Positions 10,158 through 21,345 of a stretch of DNA of 64,000 nt are shown here, piece by piece. The stretch's first letter is position 1. Every line of letters begins with the position of its first letter. The translations under genes and the position numbers were made by a program. The stretch is from the NCBI GenBank assembly GCA_029851415.1, contig CM056742.1, positions 81,768,748-81,832,747 on the forward strand, written 5' to 3'. The notes under the pieces are model-generated. The model ran no database searches and was not told the origin of the DNA. It was given only the letters and a program-made list of their open reading frames with translations. This stretch comes from Eretmocerus hayati (lineage: Eukaryota > Arthropoda > Insecta > Hymenoptera > Aphelinidae).

Positions 10158-11575
10158 ATGGGTGACGACGACGAAACATCCCTCGATCGTTTCGTGACAG
10201 CGATCGCCGGCCAAAATGACGGTGAGTACTGCATGTTTTTACTCTGACGAAAACCCCCTTTGGCATATTTTTTTCATAATATACAATTATTTGCAGGTTC
10301 GCAGGCCATGGGTATGAACACCGCGGAGGGTACAGGCCCATCTCACGACATGGGCCAGCTGGATTTTTTACTAGAAGGATTTCCCTCGCAGAACCCTGTC
10401 GAAACGGGAAACCAAGAAGCTGTGACATCCTCCAGCTCTGGAAATCCATCCGAACCCACCAGACGTGACTTCTGCACACCCTTAGACATCGGTGGCTTGC
10501 AAATTCAGGGTGGAGAAGCAACGATGCCTGCTGAATCTACGACTGGGGGGCCAGTTGTGATTGAATTGGATTCACCCGAACCCACCCCGGGAACAAGTCA
10601 GGAAACTTGTCGGCCAAGGGGAAGAATGAGCATGGTGAAGAGACTCAATGCATGTTTAAAAAAAGGCAAGTCCGTTGACCCTCCTCCATTGACAAAAGAT
10701 CAGATGCGCCACCTCCGCGATAAACTTAAACGCATTCCCGCATGCCAAGACATGCTAAGAATTATCGACACTGAGAGGATGGAATATTTTGTAAAATCGG
10801 TGGAACTTCAAGATTCCCAACACGCGGGCCCCGGGGACCTTAACTTGGTTCACCGGCAAAATCATGGACAAAACATCGAAGAAGAGAGGCAAAGGGTCAT
10901 CGAAGTGCATGACCCACAGAGAATCGGGCTCCGAAAACCGTTACAGCAGCATTTCCCGATGTTATCACATGCAGATTTATTCATATCACTTTTTTATAAT
11001 ATAAATATGCTATCAACATTAGGACTACAATGCAGCGAAATACTCGCGCGATGAGATGCAATCATTAATGCACGGAATATCTTGATGACAGCTGAGAGAG
11101 CTGAGCATAGCGCACGAGCCGAGGCGATTCTCCTAGCCAACACTCAAGTTCTCCAGGATGAGCTCCTTTTTAAAGACCGGTTTATTTGCGTCAGTTCCTT
11201 CAAGCTAGCGCCAAAATTGAGCTGGGAAGGGAACATGGAGCTGCACACAGTGGATGATAAAGAAATAAAGAGTATGCAGATGAGCATACATCATCTGCAG
11301 GCACTAGTGACTGGCGCGTAAGTATCGTAGAAATTCAAATTTCACCTATTTTATCTCCAAATTTAAAGAGGCTTTTTCCTTTCAGCATGAAATCGTGTTT
11401 CATCGGGGGGTGCCAAGATGCCCTCGTGGGTAATATTGTATCTTCCGTGTTGCGCGGGTCGAATCTCGAGTGCTCATACGGGGATTCACGATTCTTAAGA
11501 ATAATTGCAAAAAATCAATTTGAGAATGTATTAGAATTAAGGATGCCGAGAAAGATTAATATGCCGGGCAAATGA
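10158..11575 (+). pseudogene. Predicted three-exon Polinton gene, unknown function, one in-frame TGA
   Basis: Exon 1 is 10158-10221 (ATG at 10158; starts MGDDDETSLDRFV) with donor G|GTGAGT. Exon 2 is 10297-11317, after a TTTGCAG acceptor and ending at donor GTAAGT. Exon 3 is 11386-11575, after TTTCCTTTCAG. Introns are 75 and 68 nt. The sum is 1,275 nt, 425 codons, in one consistent frame, broken only by TGA at 11052-11054, a position compatible with CGA-to-TGA decay. The N-terminal half is acidic and Ser/Pro/Gly-rich. The middle has a basic helical segment (MVKRLNACLKKGK, QMRHLRDKLKRIP). A Glu/Ala/Arg-rich helix, probably coiled coil, follows, and exon 3 contains CFIGGCQDALVGNIV. No family recognised. 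Intron size and amino-acid style match its divergent neighbour. Confidence 0.6.
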
Positions 11576-11582
11576 ATTTTTG

Positions 11583-11588
11583 AATAAA
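11583..11588 (+). terminator. Polyadenylation signal AATAAA
   Basis: AATAAA lies 8 nt after the stop codon of the upstream spliced gene and is followed by a T-rich stretch. This supports 11575 as the true end of that gene. Confidence 0.6.
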
Positions 11589-12163
11589 AATCTTTTTAAT
11601 ATTACATTATTGTAAATCTAGTATTTTATTTTTTCAGGAAATTCCATTCACAGGCGGAATAAGCCTCTCGGGGAAACCGCCTTCGCTCTTTTCACTTGGA
11701 GCGTGAGATTTTTCACCTCACACTCGAAGTGAAACGAGCAAGAAACAAAAACGCGCCTACGTGCCCACCGCAAGGTGGTGAGGAAGAGGCACGATCAAAA
11801 GTCAATTGCCCCGAGTTCACATAGGACGCCCGCTCTTGCCTATACAGCTCTAATACACGAGGAATCACACGCTCTTGATGCGTTATACGCAAGAGCGCGG
11901 GCTCCTATGTAGACCGGTCCATTCACATAAAATATAGGCGCGCGCGCGGTATTCTGGTGCACCTGGCCGTCGACCTTTGCGCCAAAATATCGCATGCAGC
12001 CGGGAACACCTGCCCCGGGTGAAATTGCGAGGGCACCACCCTCGCACCTACCACACCCTGGGGAAGAGAGGGAGTATGGGTTACGGGACACCATCACCCG
12101 TGCTGGGTCATGGGGCGCCCAGGGGTCAGTTTTGGCCCTAGGGGTCGTGGGGGGTGGTCGCGG

Positions 12164-12288
12164 CAGGGGGTCACCTCGCTATATCGGACTTTACCCGGGT
12201 GGGGGCTGCAGGGGGTCACCTCGCTATAACGTACTTTACCCCTCGGGGGGGTGGAGGGGGGCGTCGCGGGGGGTCGTCTCGCTATACT
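12164..12288. repeat. G-rich terminal tandem repeats, candidate right end of the Polinton
   Basis: A unit of about 45-60 bp containing GGGGGTCACCTCGCTATA occurs at about 12,164 and 12,209. A third partial version, GGGGGTCGTCTCGCTATACT, ends at 12,288. On the minus strand the outer end reads AGTATAGCGAGACGACC. Tandem repeats near terminal inverted repeats and a 5'-AG start are typical of Polintons. The partner repeat is outside the window. Confidence 0.5.
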
Positions 12289-13433
12289 GGTCTATAGACT
12301 ACTATTCAGATATTCATGGGGATATAGGGTTCATAGTTGAAGTGATAATTAACTGGGAATATAGATAAAATAGCATAGCCGTATATTGTCCAAAATTGAA
12401 TTATAAACTTGGAAAATTTGTTTGTTTGATATCAAAAGCTTCTAAACATCTCCAATCCCACCGTGTGAAACGTCGTACATAGGGTAGGCTCAGAAGGAGC
12501 TGATTTCCTTGATTCCGATAACCTTGTCGGCCTGCTGAATTCACTTCACGTGAATATGCTCCTGTACCTTGCAATTTGGATCAGATTACTCTGCGAGCAT
12601 TCCAAAGCGAAAAGAGATTATCTATGGGCTAATTTTACATGGATAAAAGCCCTTGCTGCTGATATGAACTTTTACTGATTTTAAATGACTTTGATGATTT
12701 TAATTGACTCTAATCACGGTCCAACCCATTGATTTTAAGCCCTAACACGGTACGAATACCAAGTCTCTTGGTAGCGTTGCCGGTTGCCTGCGCAGTGTTC
12801 TTTCTTTGAAGAACTGGCTCAAAATTCCGTTAATTTTGCTTGAAAAATTAAAGAAGAATAAATCGATCGATCGTCGATTTTATACGGAATTTCGAGCCTG
12901 GCTCGTACAACTGTTGGTAAGTGGACTGGTATTATCCCACCCTCGCGACGCGGATGAATTTACTGTCCCTAGATATCAGACCCACGTATTGGGACGCGTA
13001 TATCCAGGATGATCTTAAAATATCTATTCACCTCGGAAATCCAGAGGTGGAGTGTGCAGTTATAAATTCACTGAAAATTCACCTTTATTCGATATCACTT
13101 TACTTACGTCGCAAAATTGATCTAATCAACTTTAGATCGGTCAAGTGGTGATGCTCGTGATTGCGAGGACCTGGTGCGACGTCGGTGATGGATGGCTGGA
13201 AAACTGAGTGCTCTATCAAGCCAAGAGTCCAGGTGATGGCTTCTGCGGCAATGTGTGGCAAGCCTTGCGGGAGCCCTGGAGATCTGATTGCTCCCTTGTT
13301 GGACTCTAGAACGAGAAGTGCTTGTCGCACCGGGTCCTCGCTGCTGCGATACCTCAGCCGTTTTGAGGAGCATCCCCACTTGACCCATATATTAGGCGGC
13401 TCGAACTTTAGCGGCCTGTATATTACGCGACAC
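12289..13433. other. No recognised gene
   Basis: AT-rich sequence with short frames on both strands, including overlapping frames around 13,100-13,550. None shows a domain I recognise. Confidence 0.5.
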
Positions 13434-14637
13434 ATATATGAGAGTTTCCACGGAACTTTTAACTTTTGTGTTACTGCAGTGTTCCAAGAGTATTTTGAAC
13501 TATTAGGAGTGCGCAGGAGTGGCATTTTATAGTATTTGGCATCATTCAATATGGACTACATTCTTTTTTGTTGAAACGCATCCTGATTTGTCAATAGCAG
13601 ACCGCAAAGGATGATTTTTGGGTAGTTTACAAACGTACCAACGCGATTTTTTGAATTGATAAGGCTGTAGCTAAAATACCTATGCCTCAACTACTTCGGT
13701 GGAATGATATATCCATCTACTAATCTCATATTTTGAGAAAATCTTTGATTCAGAGGTGTGCGCTGATTTGGCTACGATATTAACTCTCATTCATCGATGT
13801 AACTGAGTTTTGTGGGAAAACTTTTTCTGGCTATTGTTTACGAAATTGATGAAATACCTTGTGCAAAACGGAAAATTTAGCAATGAGTTTTCGAAGTTAA
13901 GAAGAAGACGAATCGAATCCCGTTTGGTTTGTGAGTGTGCGTTGATCCGGACAAATTTCATAAAGCTTCAAAGCTCATAAAGTTATCGCGCCACTGGCTC
14001 TCAAAACGGTCATTTTTTGATGGCATACTCAGGAAACGTTACGCACAGGATTGGAATGTTGTGCTCTTTTTTCTTCATCGCAAAAGGGATATAACCGCAC
14101 TGTTCTGAGTTGCAATTGTCGATCGGTATTTCTGTGAGAAGCTGAGGAGAAATATTTGAATCCGGATGGTAAGCTAAATAAGCCGCTAAATGTGATGGTA
14201 TCGCGATTTTCTTGATTTTTACATAGTATACGGCTGAAAAATGAACAAAATAACACCACAGTGTATTCTAGAAATTGAAATGAGACTCATAGCTCTTGAC
14301 TCGATTTTGGAAATTTACATCGAATTTCGGAGAAATCAATGATGAAAATCATCTTAAAATCAAGTCAGGCAAAATATAATCCGTATCGATCGTCTAGACA
14401 ATGTTTTGAATCGAATCTGTTCGATTGAAGTTGATTCACGAATGTTTCAAGTGTGAAATTCCGTACAATTCGTTCTGAACCAGATACCTCGGCTTGGAAG
14501 AGAGTGGCACCACTTTTTTCACATGTTTTCGAGGTATAAGAATCACGTGAAACCCATCTTAAACGTGTGCCATGAGAAAATTTTTTTTTTATTTTAGAGG
14601 GTCAAAAGTCAAATGTTCCATGGAAACCCTCATATAT
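13434..14637. mobile_element. 1.2-kb non-autonomous element with inverted ends, copy A
   Basis: The ends are ATATATGAGAGTTTCCACGG at the left and the inverted version CCATGGAAACCCTCATATAT at the right. A second, near-identical copy in the opposite orientation is at 36,177-37,380. It codes no transposase. The frame at 14,029-14,259 is conserved between copies but appears to be shared repeat sequence rather than a gene. Confidence 0.8.
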
Positions 14638-14801
14638 CCGATATGTATTGAACTATCGGTGACTTGAAAAACTACAAAAGTGTGTGCTTGCGTGCAAGTA
14701 TAGGATTGTGGAAATGACTCTAACGGGGGGTAATACCCTACTCTACAGCTTTTGCTATATATACATAGATATGGACATTACAACAAAAACCCATGCGTGC
14801 G

Positions 14802-15190
14802 TTAAGGCGATGCGGTCACCGTGCAACCCGGAAATTATATCTTATTTGAATGTAAATCAAAAAATTCTCTCGAAACGAAGTTGGAGACGATTTGTCCATT
14901 ACGTATTATCATCTGAATTGTGGTGGACAGCTCATTATTTGTCACCAATCACAAGGCTATCACTAATAAACGAGAATAACTTGCCCGCGGGTACTTTCTA
15001 ACCTACAAATTGGTACATTTTCGTTCACAAAACTCTCAAAATCTAGTCCGATTTGGGCCAAACGAAGAGTTATCCAGGCCAAGTTAGATGAAAATGAAGC
15101 CTGGATAACTCGTCGTTTAGCCCATAATGGAAAAGATTTTGAGAGTTCTGTGAACAAAGTTCGGCGTGCACGGTGACCGTATCGCCTTAA
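14802..15190. mobile_element. TTAA-flanked MITE (about 385 bp)
   Basis: TTAA at 14802-14805 and at 15187-15190 flank inverted ends GGCGATGCGGTCACCGTGCA and its complement with one mismatch. A second internal inverted repeat spans 15,025-15,145. TTAA duplications and a short palindromic body suggest a piggyBac-type non-autonomous element. Confidence 0.75.
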
Positions 15191-15268
15191 GCAAATAAAA
15201 TATCAAAAATGCAATAAAAAAAGCAGCACTTCGGGAAACGCGAATCAAGCTGCATAAATGAGACCATT

Positions 15269-15798
15269 ATGACAGTTCATTCCTCACAGGTCTCAAATTT
15301 TAGCGAAGCAAATAGGTCACTAGCACAGAAAACCGCAGAGATGATACAAATCGATGCGTCAAGAATTATAAAAATCCCTGATACGTCCAAGCCGGTAGAG
15401 TATCCTCGTTATTGGATCACGATTAGGGTAGGTTCAGTAGAATTACGAGGGTTACTCGACACTGGTGCCGCACGTTCCGTGATTGGCGCAAAGTATCGAG
15501 AAATTGCAGAGCAAGCGCGCATAAAGATCGAGCCTTCCAACTTTCTATACGCTCAAATGGCGAACGGAAATTTGGAACAGGTGAAAGGTGAGATGGCCAC
15601 TCCCTTGGAGATCGCAGGAATTTGCGAAAATATGTCAATTCTTGCAGTGCCGACGCTGCCTATAGATCTCATTTTGGGATTAGAATTCGTTAGGTTTTTC
15701 GGAATGCATATTTTAGGCGACAGTGACGAATATACATTCGCAGACCTTGAGGAGAAAGAGAAATTTTCTTTTGAATTATTTTCAGTAGAATCAATTAA
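15269..15798 (+). pseudogene. Gypsy-type retrotransposon aspartic protease region
   Basis: The frame from the ATG at 15269 carries the retropepsin active site LLDTGAARSVIG and the second protease motif LILGLEF. Both are features of Ty3/gypsy-type elements. The frame is interrupted at the TTAA site at 15795-15798 by a MITE; without it, it would run on into the reverse transcriptase. The gag region upstream is not recognisable. Confidence 0.8.
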
Positions 15799-16274
15799 GG
15801 CCAGTCCGTAGTCCCCGCAATACTGCAACCAGACACGCACCGGAGTACATGCAGGTTTTCAAACAATATCTAATTTTTAAATAATTGCAAACACTTTTCG
15901 GATAAAATCATTGAGTCAGCGCGCTTCCCAATAAAATTTCCAATCATTTGAGCTTTGTTGCGTCTCAAAATTCGCGATATATTTTGCAGGATTTGGAAAT
16001 CTGCAATCTTGAGCTGGGCTGCCTCATCGTAGGAACCACGCTGTCATGCACTTTGCCATTTTCCAAATCTCGCAAAATATATCGCGAGTTTTGAGACGCG
16101 ACCAAGCTCAAATGATTGGGAATTTTATTGGGAAGCGCGCTGACTCAATGATTTGGTCCAAAAAGTGTTTGCAACTGTTTAGAAATTAAATATTGTTGGA
16201 ATTACGCTATGCAAATCACCGTGGCGCCATCTATGGAGTAGTGAGCAAGTGTAAGCACTACGGACTGGCCTTAA
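15795..16274. mobile_element. TTAA-flanked MITE between protease and reverse transcriptase
   Basis: TTAA at 15795-15798 and 16271-16274 flank 472 bp with inverted ends GGCCAGTCCGTAGT and ACTACGGACTGGCC. Most of the interior is also palindromic (15,850-16,200). The reading frame is an independent check: removing the element and one TTAA leaves the protease and RT frames continuous with no stop. Confidence 0.88.
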
Positions 16275-16968
16275 AAATGATTGTCCGAAAGTAGAGTCAA
16301 CCGTAGAAGCAAACTCAAATCAAAGCACAAATGCAAGTGCGCAAGAAAAAGGATCTGGTCAGAGTCACAAGGGTTTGAATGAATTGTCAGATTACGAAAG
16401 GTATAGATTGAAAAGAGTGCTAGACGAGAACCTACCAGCGAAGATGGTCGATGACAAATATTTGAAGGCTACGGATTTAGTCGAATATGAAATCAAGTTG
16501 AGGGGTAGCGCACGCCCAGTCAAGCAACGTTATTTCCCCCTTTCCGATAAGATGGAAAAAGCGATGCATGACGAACTGCAGAAAATGATAGATGCGGACG
16601 TAGTAGAGAGATGTAACAGCCCGTGGAATAACCCAGCATTTTTAGTCAAGAAAGCTAATGGAGGCTATCGTATGGTGGTAGATATGCGTGTTCCAAACTC
16701 GTTGTCAGAAAAAGACGCTTATCCTACTCCTTACATGGAGACAATTGTAAAGAAATTGAGAAACGCAAGATATATCACCACGATAGACTTATCAATGGCA
16801 TTTTTCCAAATAAAAGTTAAAAAAGTCTCAAGAAACATTACAGCTTTCACAGTACCCGGTAGAGGGCACTGGTGTTATAAAAGAATGCCTATGGGCAGTG
16901 CTAACTCTGGAGCATGCTTCCAAAGACTTTTAGATTCAATAATAGGCGATTTAGAGCCTTATGCCTAT
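16271..16968 (+). pseudogene. Gypsy-type reverse transcriptase, N-terminal part
   Basis: This holds RT fingers and palm: FLVKKANGGYRMVVDMR, then TTIDLSMAFFQI with the first catalytic Asp, then YKRMPMGSANSGACFQRLL. The frame is cut at 16,968, immediately before the catalytic YLDD, by the 1.9-kb element. It is in phase with the protease frame upstream of the MITE. The order PR-RT-RNase H and the RT motifs place it in Ty3/gypsy. Confidence 0.88.
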
Positions 16969-18853
16969 TGTTTAGTATTGTGTTCATTTTGATTTATATA
17001 CATCTAGTTCAGTATGAGGTCATTTTTGAATTTTGAATTCTCGCGCGCAGCCGCCATCTTGTCGTCGCTACTTCGTGCTCTTCTGCTATTCATTCCAGCG
17101 TGCTCGTCACTTTCCGCGGCTTGCGCTAGTTTCCGCTCAGCAGCCGACCGCACCACCTCGCTCTGTACAATGAGTTTGTTGAATATAGTTTATTTATTTG
17201 TTTAAACTATGTGTTCCACCAAAATTATTCAGTTCACCTGCTCCCATAACAAACATATGGTCCTTCGAATACCGGATTGGAGCCAGTGAGTGAAATTCAA
17301 GTCGATGCGAATGGATTCGCATCGACACGAGGTGAAATTTTTGGTGATTGTGCGCGGTCGGATGTCTTCTCGGGCGACCAGCGGCGGCGTCTACGAGGCC
17401 TATCAGCTAGTGCAGTGCTGATATCCTGCCGGAGGACGGGGAAGATTCCTCGATTGCTTGTTCCAGAGCATTAGTTCACCGACAGCAAGCGCAGGGTTAG
17501 GGCAGCCTCCGACATTGTTTCGTCTTGGATTCAGGCTAACCCGAGAGGCGCAACGAGGTCTCCAGTCGGCGCACCCCGAGAAGACGGCGGAAACGACCTG
17601 GGGATCCAGGAGGGTCTCTGGGCAACGAGGGAATTCATCGTGGGATTTTTACGTGGGATTTTTAGGATGAGCTGTTTCCATTGTTTTTTCAAATTTCTCA
17701 ATGATTTTTAGAATTTTTGGCTGATTTCTCTCGCTTAAAAATCAATTTAGATCAATTTTCATTGATTATTTGATTCAAAGAGAGATATTTTTTGCGATTT
17801 GTCGCATTTTTTGGCATTGCTCTGCGTAATTTATTACCATAATCGCGAGCATTCTTGATGATTATGACCTTGATTCTATGCTAAAGTCAATGGCATTTTC
17901 AGCATCATCGGACGAGCGTCGTGTGTGTTAGCCGACGTTCGTGTGTGTGCTGCCCGGAGCTGAGCTCGACATCTGGCAACACAGCTGACCAGAGTCATCC
18001 GCAGCTGTTCATCAGCTGCGCGCTGCTGTTCGTCGGTACTCAGCGTAGCAGCGTAATCGCTGCGTCGACCGCATCGTGTCGCCGTGCAGTCTAGCAGCCA
18101 GCTCAACGGTGTACACCACAGCATTGCGGCGCACCACGTTTTCGGCTTCGGCGGATGCTCTTCGTGCTTCAGCTGATACTACAGCGGTACGAGTGAGTCA
18201 CATGTATTGTATGAGATTGTCGCATTGAATCTTGAATGGGTACAGGTCAATTTTAGATATCTCAACTCATGGTTTCTGGCTTTCCAACCTCAAAATGTTG
18301 AATCATAGAAATTGTCTTACGTTTTAGGTTGAGTTGTAAATAATTGTAAATATTTTTCGGTACGGTTAGGGGGATTTTTGGATCAGTGCTTCCATCAAAT
18401 CTTTGGTTAGATTTGAGAAATTCCTCATTCTTCGGTTGGTTTTGCCTAGTTCTGGCTAGAATTTTGGCATTTTTTATCGGTTTGTTCGCAAAGATACTAG
18501 CATATCGGGCTGTATCAAAGCACTTACATTTGGATTTCGGTTTTTCGGTTGAGTGTCGGTTTGTGTGTTTAACGGTTTCTACGATCTTTCTGAATAATTT
18601 TGGTGGGACACATAGTTTAAACAAATAAATGAACTGTATTCAACAAACTCATTGTACAGAGCGAGGTGGTGCGGTCGGCTGCTGAGCGGAAACTAACGCA
18701 AGCCGCGGAAAGTGACGAGCGCGCTGGAATGAATAGCAGAAGAGCACGAAGTAGCGACGACAAGATGGCGGCTGCGCGCGAGAATTCAAAATTCAAAAAT
18801 GACCTCATACTGAACTAGATGTATATAAATCAAAATGAACACAATACCAAACA
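16969..18853. mobile_element. 1.9-kb non-autonomous element with ~265-bp terminal inverted repeats
   Basis: The ends read TGTTTAGTATTGTG and CACAATACCAAACA. The inverted repeats (about 16,969-17,235 and 18,595-18,853) are nearly identical, with only a handful of differences by eye. CCTAT flanks both sides (16964-16968 and 18854-18858). Removing the element and one CCTAT puts the RT frame back in phase. A 63-codon frame (MRSFLNFEFSRAAAIL...) is present in both inverted repeats. The interior (17,236-18,594) has no transposase I can recognise. The superfamily is unassigned. Confidence 0.85.
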
Positions 18854-19524
18854 CCTATGCTTATCTTGATGATATTGTGCTTGTAACAGAGACATTTGAA
18901 AAACATTTAGAGTTATTGGAGATATTATTAAAAAGAATAACAGCTGCGGGCCTTACGATTAATCGAGAGAAAAGTAAATTTTGTGTAGACGAAGTCAAAT
19001 ATTTAGGCTTCATTATTGATCAGAATGGCATGCGAGTAGACCCCGCAAAAACGGAAGCTATTAGAAATTATCCAAGGCCTAAAAATGTTAGACAGATAAA
19101 ACAATTCACTGGTATGGTCTCATGGCACAGTAAGTTCATTGAAAATTATGCAAGTATAGTAGAGCCAATTAATAGATTATTGAGAAAAAACGTAAAATTT
19201 GAATGGAAAGAGGAGCAAGAAAAAGCATTCACTACCCTCAAATATTGCTTCACGAATGCACCAGTGTTGTCTATGCCTATCCCAGGTGCCAGTTACTGTT
19301 TGCATACAGATGCGTACGACACGGAGATTGGCGCAATGCTCACGCAAAAAGTTGGCGACGAGGAAAGAGTGATTTGTCATGTTAGCAGAGCGCTAAGAGA
19401 TAACGAAAGACGGTTTTCAGTTACAGAAAAAGAGGCTCTCGCGATAAAATATGCAATTGAACGCTGTCGTCCATACATTGAAGGCGAAGACTTCACCGTA
19501 TATTGTGACCACATACACCTGTGA
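18854..19524 (+). pseudogene. Gypsy-type reverse transcriptase C-terminus and RNase H
   Basis: Begins with the catalytic box AYLDDIVLVT, followed by the thumb/connection (FCVDEVKYLGFII, FTGMVSWHSKFI) and RNase H (YCLHTDAYDTEIGAML, FSVTEKEALAIKYAI). It stops abruptly after the third RNase H Asp region (VYCDH). No integrase follows, so the element is truncated here at a junction with LTR-like sequence. Confidence 0.88.
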
Positions 19525-20014
19525 CGGTGTATTCTAACCATCACGTCGTACAGAAGCGACACGCACACAAGTGCATACATTAGTCGAGTTTTCGGGAAAA
19601 GAGGGAGAAAACGGCAAAGAGTTGCCAGAGAGAGGAACCACGTTAGCTTGCGACGGGTCGCGATCGAGAGCGGTCACGCGCGCGAAGACCGGCGAATTTT
19701 GGTGCGATTAGAGGTGCGAGAAGATGGCGTCGTCCTGACCGGCTTTGCGGGCTCCAGCGAGCGATGAGCCAGGAATACGAGCGGCCAGGGTGCGAAAGGG
19801 CCATTTGGCAGAGCAACGGCGACATGCAATATGTAAGTGGTTCTCTCTCTGGACCGGCTCCCGCCGGATTCTCTCTCTCTTTCCACGCAACAGAGTAACG
19901 AGTATGATATACATATATAGTGCGAGTATGAGTGCGGGCCATCGCGTGCGCGATAGAATATTTGGTTGTTTCTAATTGAATAAACGTTCGAAGGATACGG
20001 AGTAGTATCCCACA
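19520..20014 (+). repeat. Candidate LTR fragment or solo LTR
   Basis: The segment starts TGTGACGGTG and ends ATCCCACA. It contains a TATATAG at about 19,914 and AATAAA at 19,979-19,984, which is LTR-like composition. I find no matching second LTR and no clear flanking duplication, so this is tentative. Confidence 0.35.
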
Positions 20015-21227
20015 GTTAAATAATAAATATATATAGTTCAATTATTTATTATCGATATCCTATATATATATTTCTCTCGATAACGACGACTACGATTTCC
20101 TTTGCGAAAGGGTAGAAATACCTATATGTATATGTACAGATACAAAGGTCATATTGAGATGATTAACCCCAATCCTAGGTGATGATCTATTTATGCCAGA
20201 TCGGTGGCTATCGGGCAAGTCACTCTCTTGCAATATATCTATATAATGAACGTTCAAAATTTACAGCGGGATTCCATACCTTACAATTTTTAAGGATAAA
20301 TTCAATTTTGAGTCGGTTAAAACGAATTTAGAGAAAATTCGGTATCAACCAATCGATTTAGAATGACAAAAAAGTGTCCAATTAGTTCATCAAAATTTAG
20401 GAAGATTCGTTTTTGGGGGTGGTATGAGGAAAATATGTATATTGAAAAAAATATTTTTGTATATTTTGAGTTACTTTTCTGAGGGAGCTAGTTAGGGTGA
20501 TTTGGGCTATCTAAACTGAGGTTTTTTTTAGAAAATTCTGTAACTTGGTTGAAAGGGAATTTTGCTACAATTGGTTCCAATATGCTCAAAATGGAGTTTT
20601 TGTTGAAAATTTTCATTTTTTGTAAAAATGTAGGCTTAAGAAGATTAAATGGGATTTCTGTTTAACCAATCGATAGATTAAGCCAAAAAACCGTAGAGCC
20701 CAGGTAACCCAAATCGCCGAGAGATCAAGTTGTTAAAAGATATTTTACCATGAAAGTAAATAATTTTAACGAATTCACCTAAAAAAACATCCGAATCGAT
20801 TTCGATTAAGAGATGGGGGCGGTCAAATCACTGGTCTCATCTTTGAGTGATTCTCTACAACTTGTAGAAAAGCAAAAATTGATAGAGTGGAGTGTGGGAG
20901 AGGAAGCGTGGCGCAAAAAAGACAACACACATACACACACATACACAGGCAAAGGGACGGAGAAATGAGTCCATGGAAGGTTTTGAAGGGTTCTAAGAGA
21001 AAAAGTGTTACTTACAGTCGTTAGATTTTGGCGAGAGGAACAAGATGGTTAAAGCATTTTTGTGATAAGAGGAATTTTGTTGAAGGAAATTTTGGATTGA
21101 ATGGAAAAATTGATCGAAGATTTGCTGGGTCAAAAACAAAGCTTTCTCTTTCGAGAAAGCAAAAAGGGTCTGAAATAGACCTTCTGTGGGCCCTAGGGCT
21201 CGTGAAGGGCTTCGGAAAAATCCGAAA
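20015..21227. other. No recognised gene
   Basis: AT-rich sequence with a (CA)n-rich stretch near 20,925-20,950. Nothing coding is supported. Confidence 0.5.
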
Positions 21228-21345
21228 GAAATTTTTTTTGTACTTTTTAAACATAGTATCAATGGAAAAAAAATTTTTGGGATTTTTCCCAGACCCCCCT
21301 GGTGATGCCTCTGGCCGAAATGCTTCGAAATGACTCACATACTAT
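21228..21345. repeat. Terminal segment related to the 33.3-35.4 kb palindrome
   Basis: The sequence around 21,255-21,345 (ATGGAAAAAAAATTTTTGGG, then CCCAGACCCCCCTGGTGA, ending TGACTCA) parallels the outer arm of the palindrome at 35,280-35,373. It is a diverged relative of that element's end. I did not find a matching opposite arm nearby. Confidence 0.6.

Larger units (their letters stand above)
1..12288. mobile_element. Polinton/Maverick DNA transposon, right-hand portion
   Basis: The region carries the diagnostic Polinton set in a compact minus-strand series: protein-primed family B DNA polymerase, FtsK/HerA-type packaging ATPase, two small conserved proteins and a retroviral-type integrase. 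Two divergent spliced genes follow. The left end lies outside the window. The right end is inferred at about 12,288: read on the minus strand the sequence there begins AGTATAGC, resembling the 5'-AG start common in Polinton terminal repeats, and short G-rich tandem repeats lie just inside it. I see no capsid or protease gene, so those would lie to the left or be lost. The polymerase and ATPase carry several lesions, so this copy is not autonomous. Confidence 0.85.

Noticed and set aside
13100..13549. Overlapping frames on both strands near a GC-richer patch
   Set aside because: Three frames are open at once with no motif, which is typical of local composition.
14029..14259. 76-codon frame repeated at 36,555-36,785
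   Set aside because: Conserved only because both lie in copies of the same 1.2-kb MITE; no protein-like features.
16993..17205. 63-codon frame MRSFLNFEFSRAAAIL also found at 18,617-18,808
   Set aside because: Both lie in the terminal inverted repeats of the 1.9-kb element. Conservation reflects repeat identity, so I do not call a gene, though it is noted with the element.
19643..20041. 132-codon minus-strand frame
   Set aside because: Falls in LTR-like sequence with several overlapping frames and no domain.
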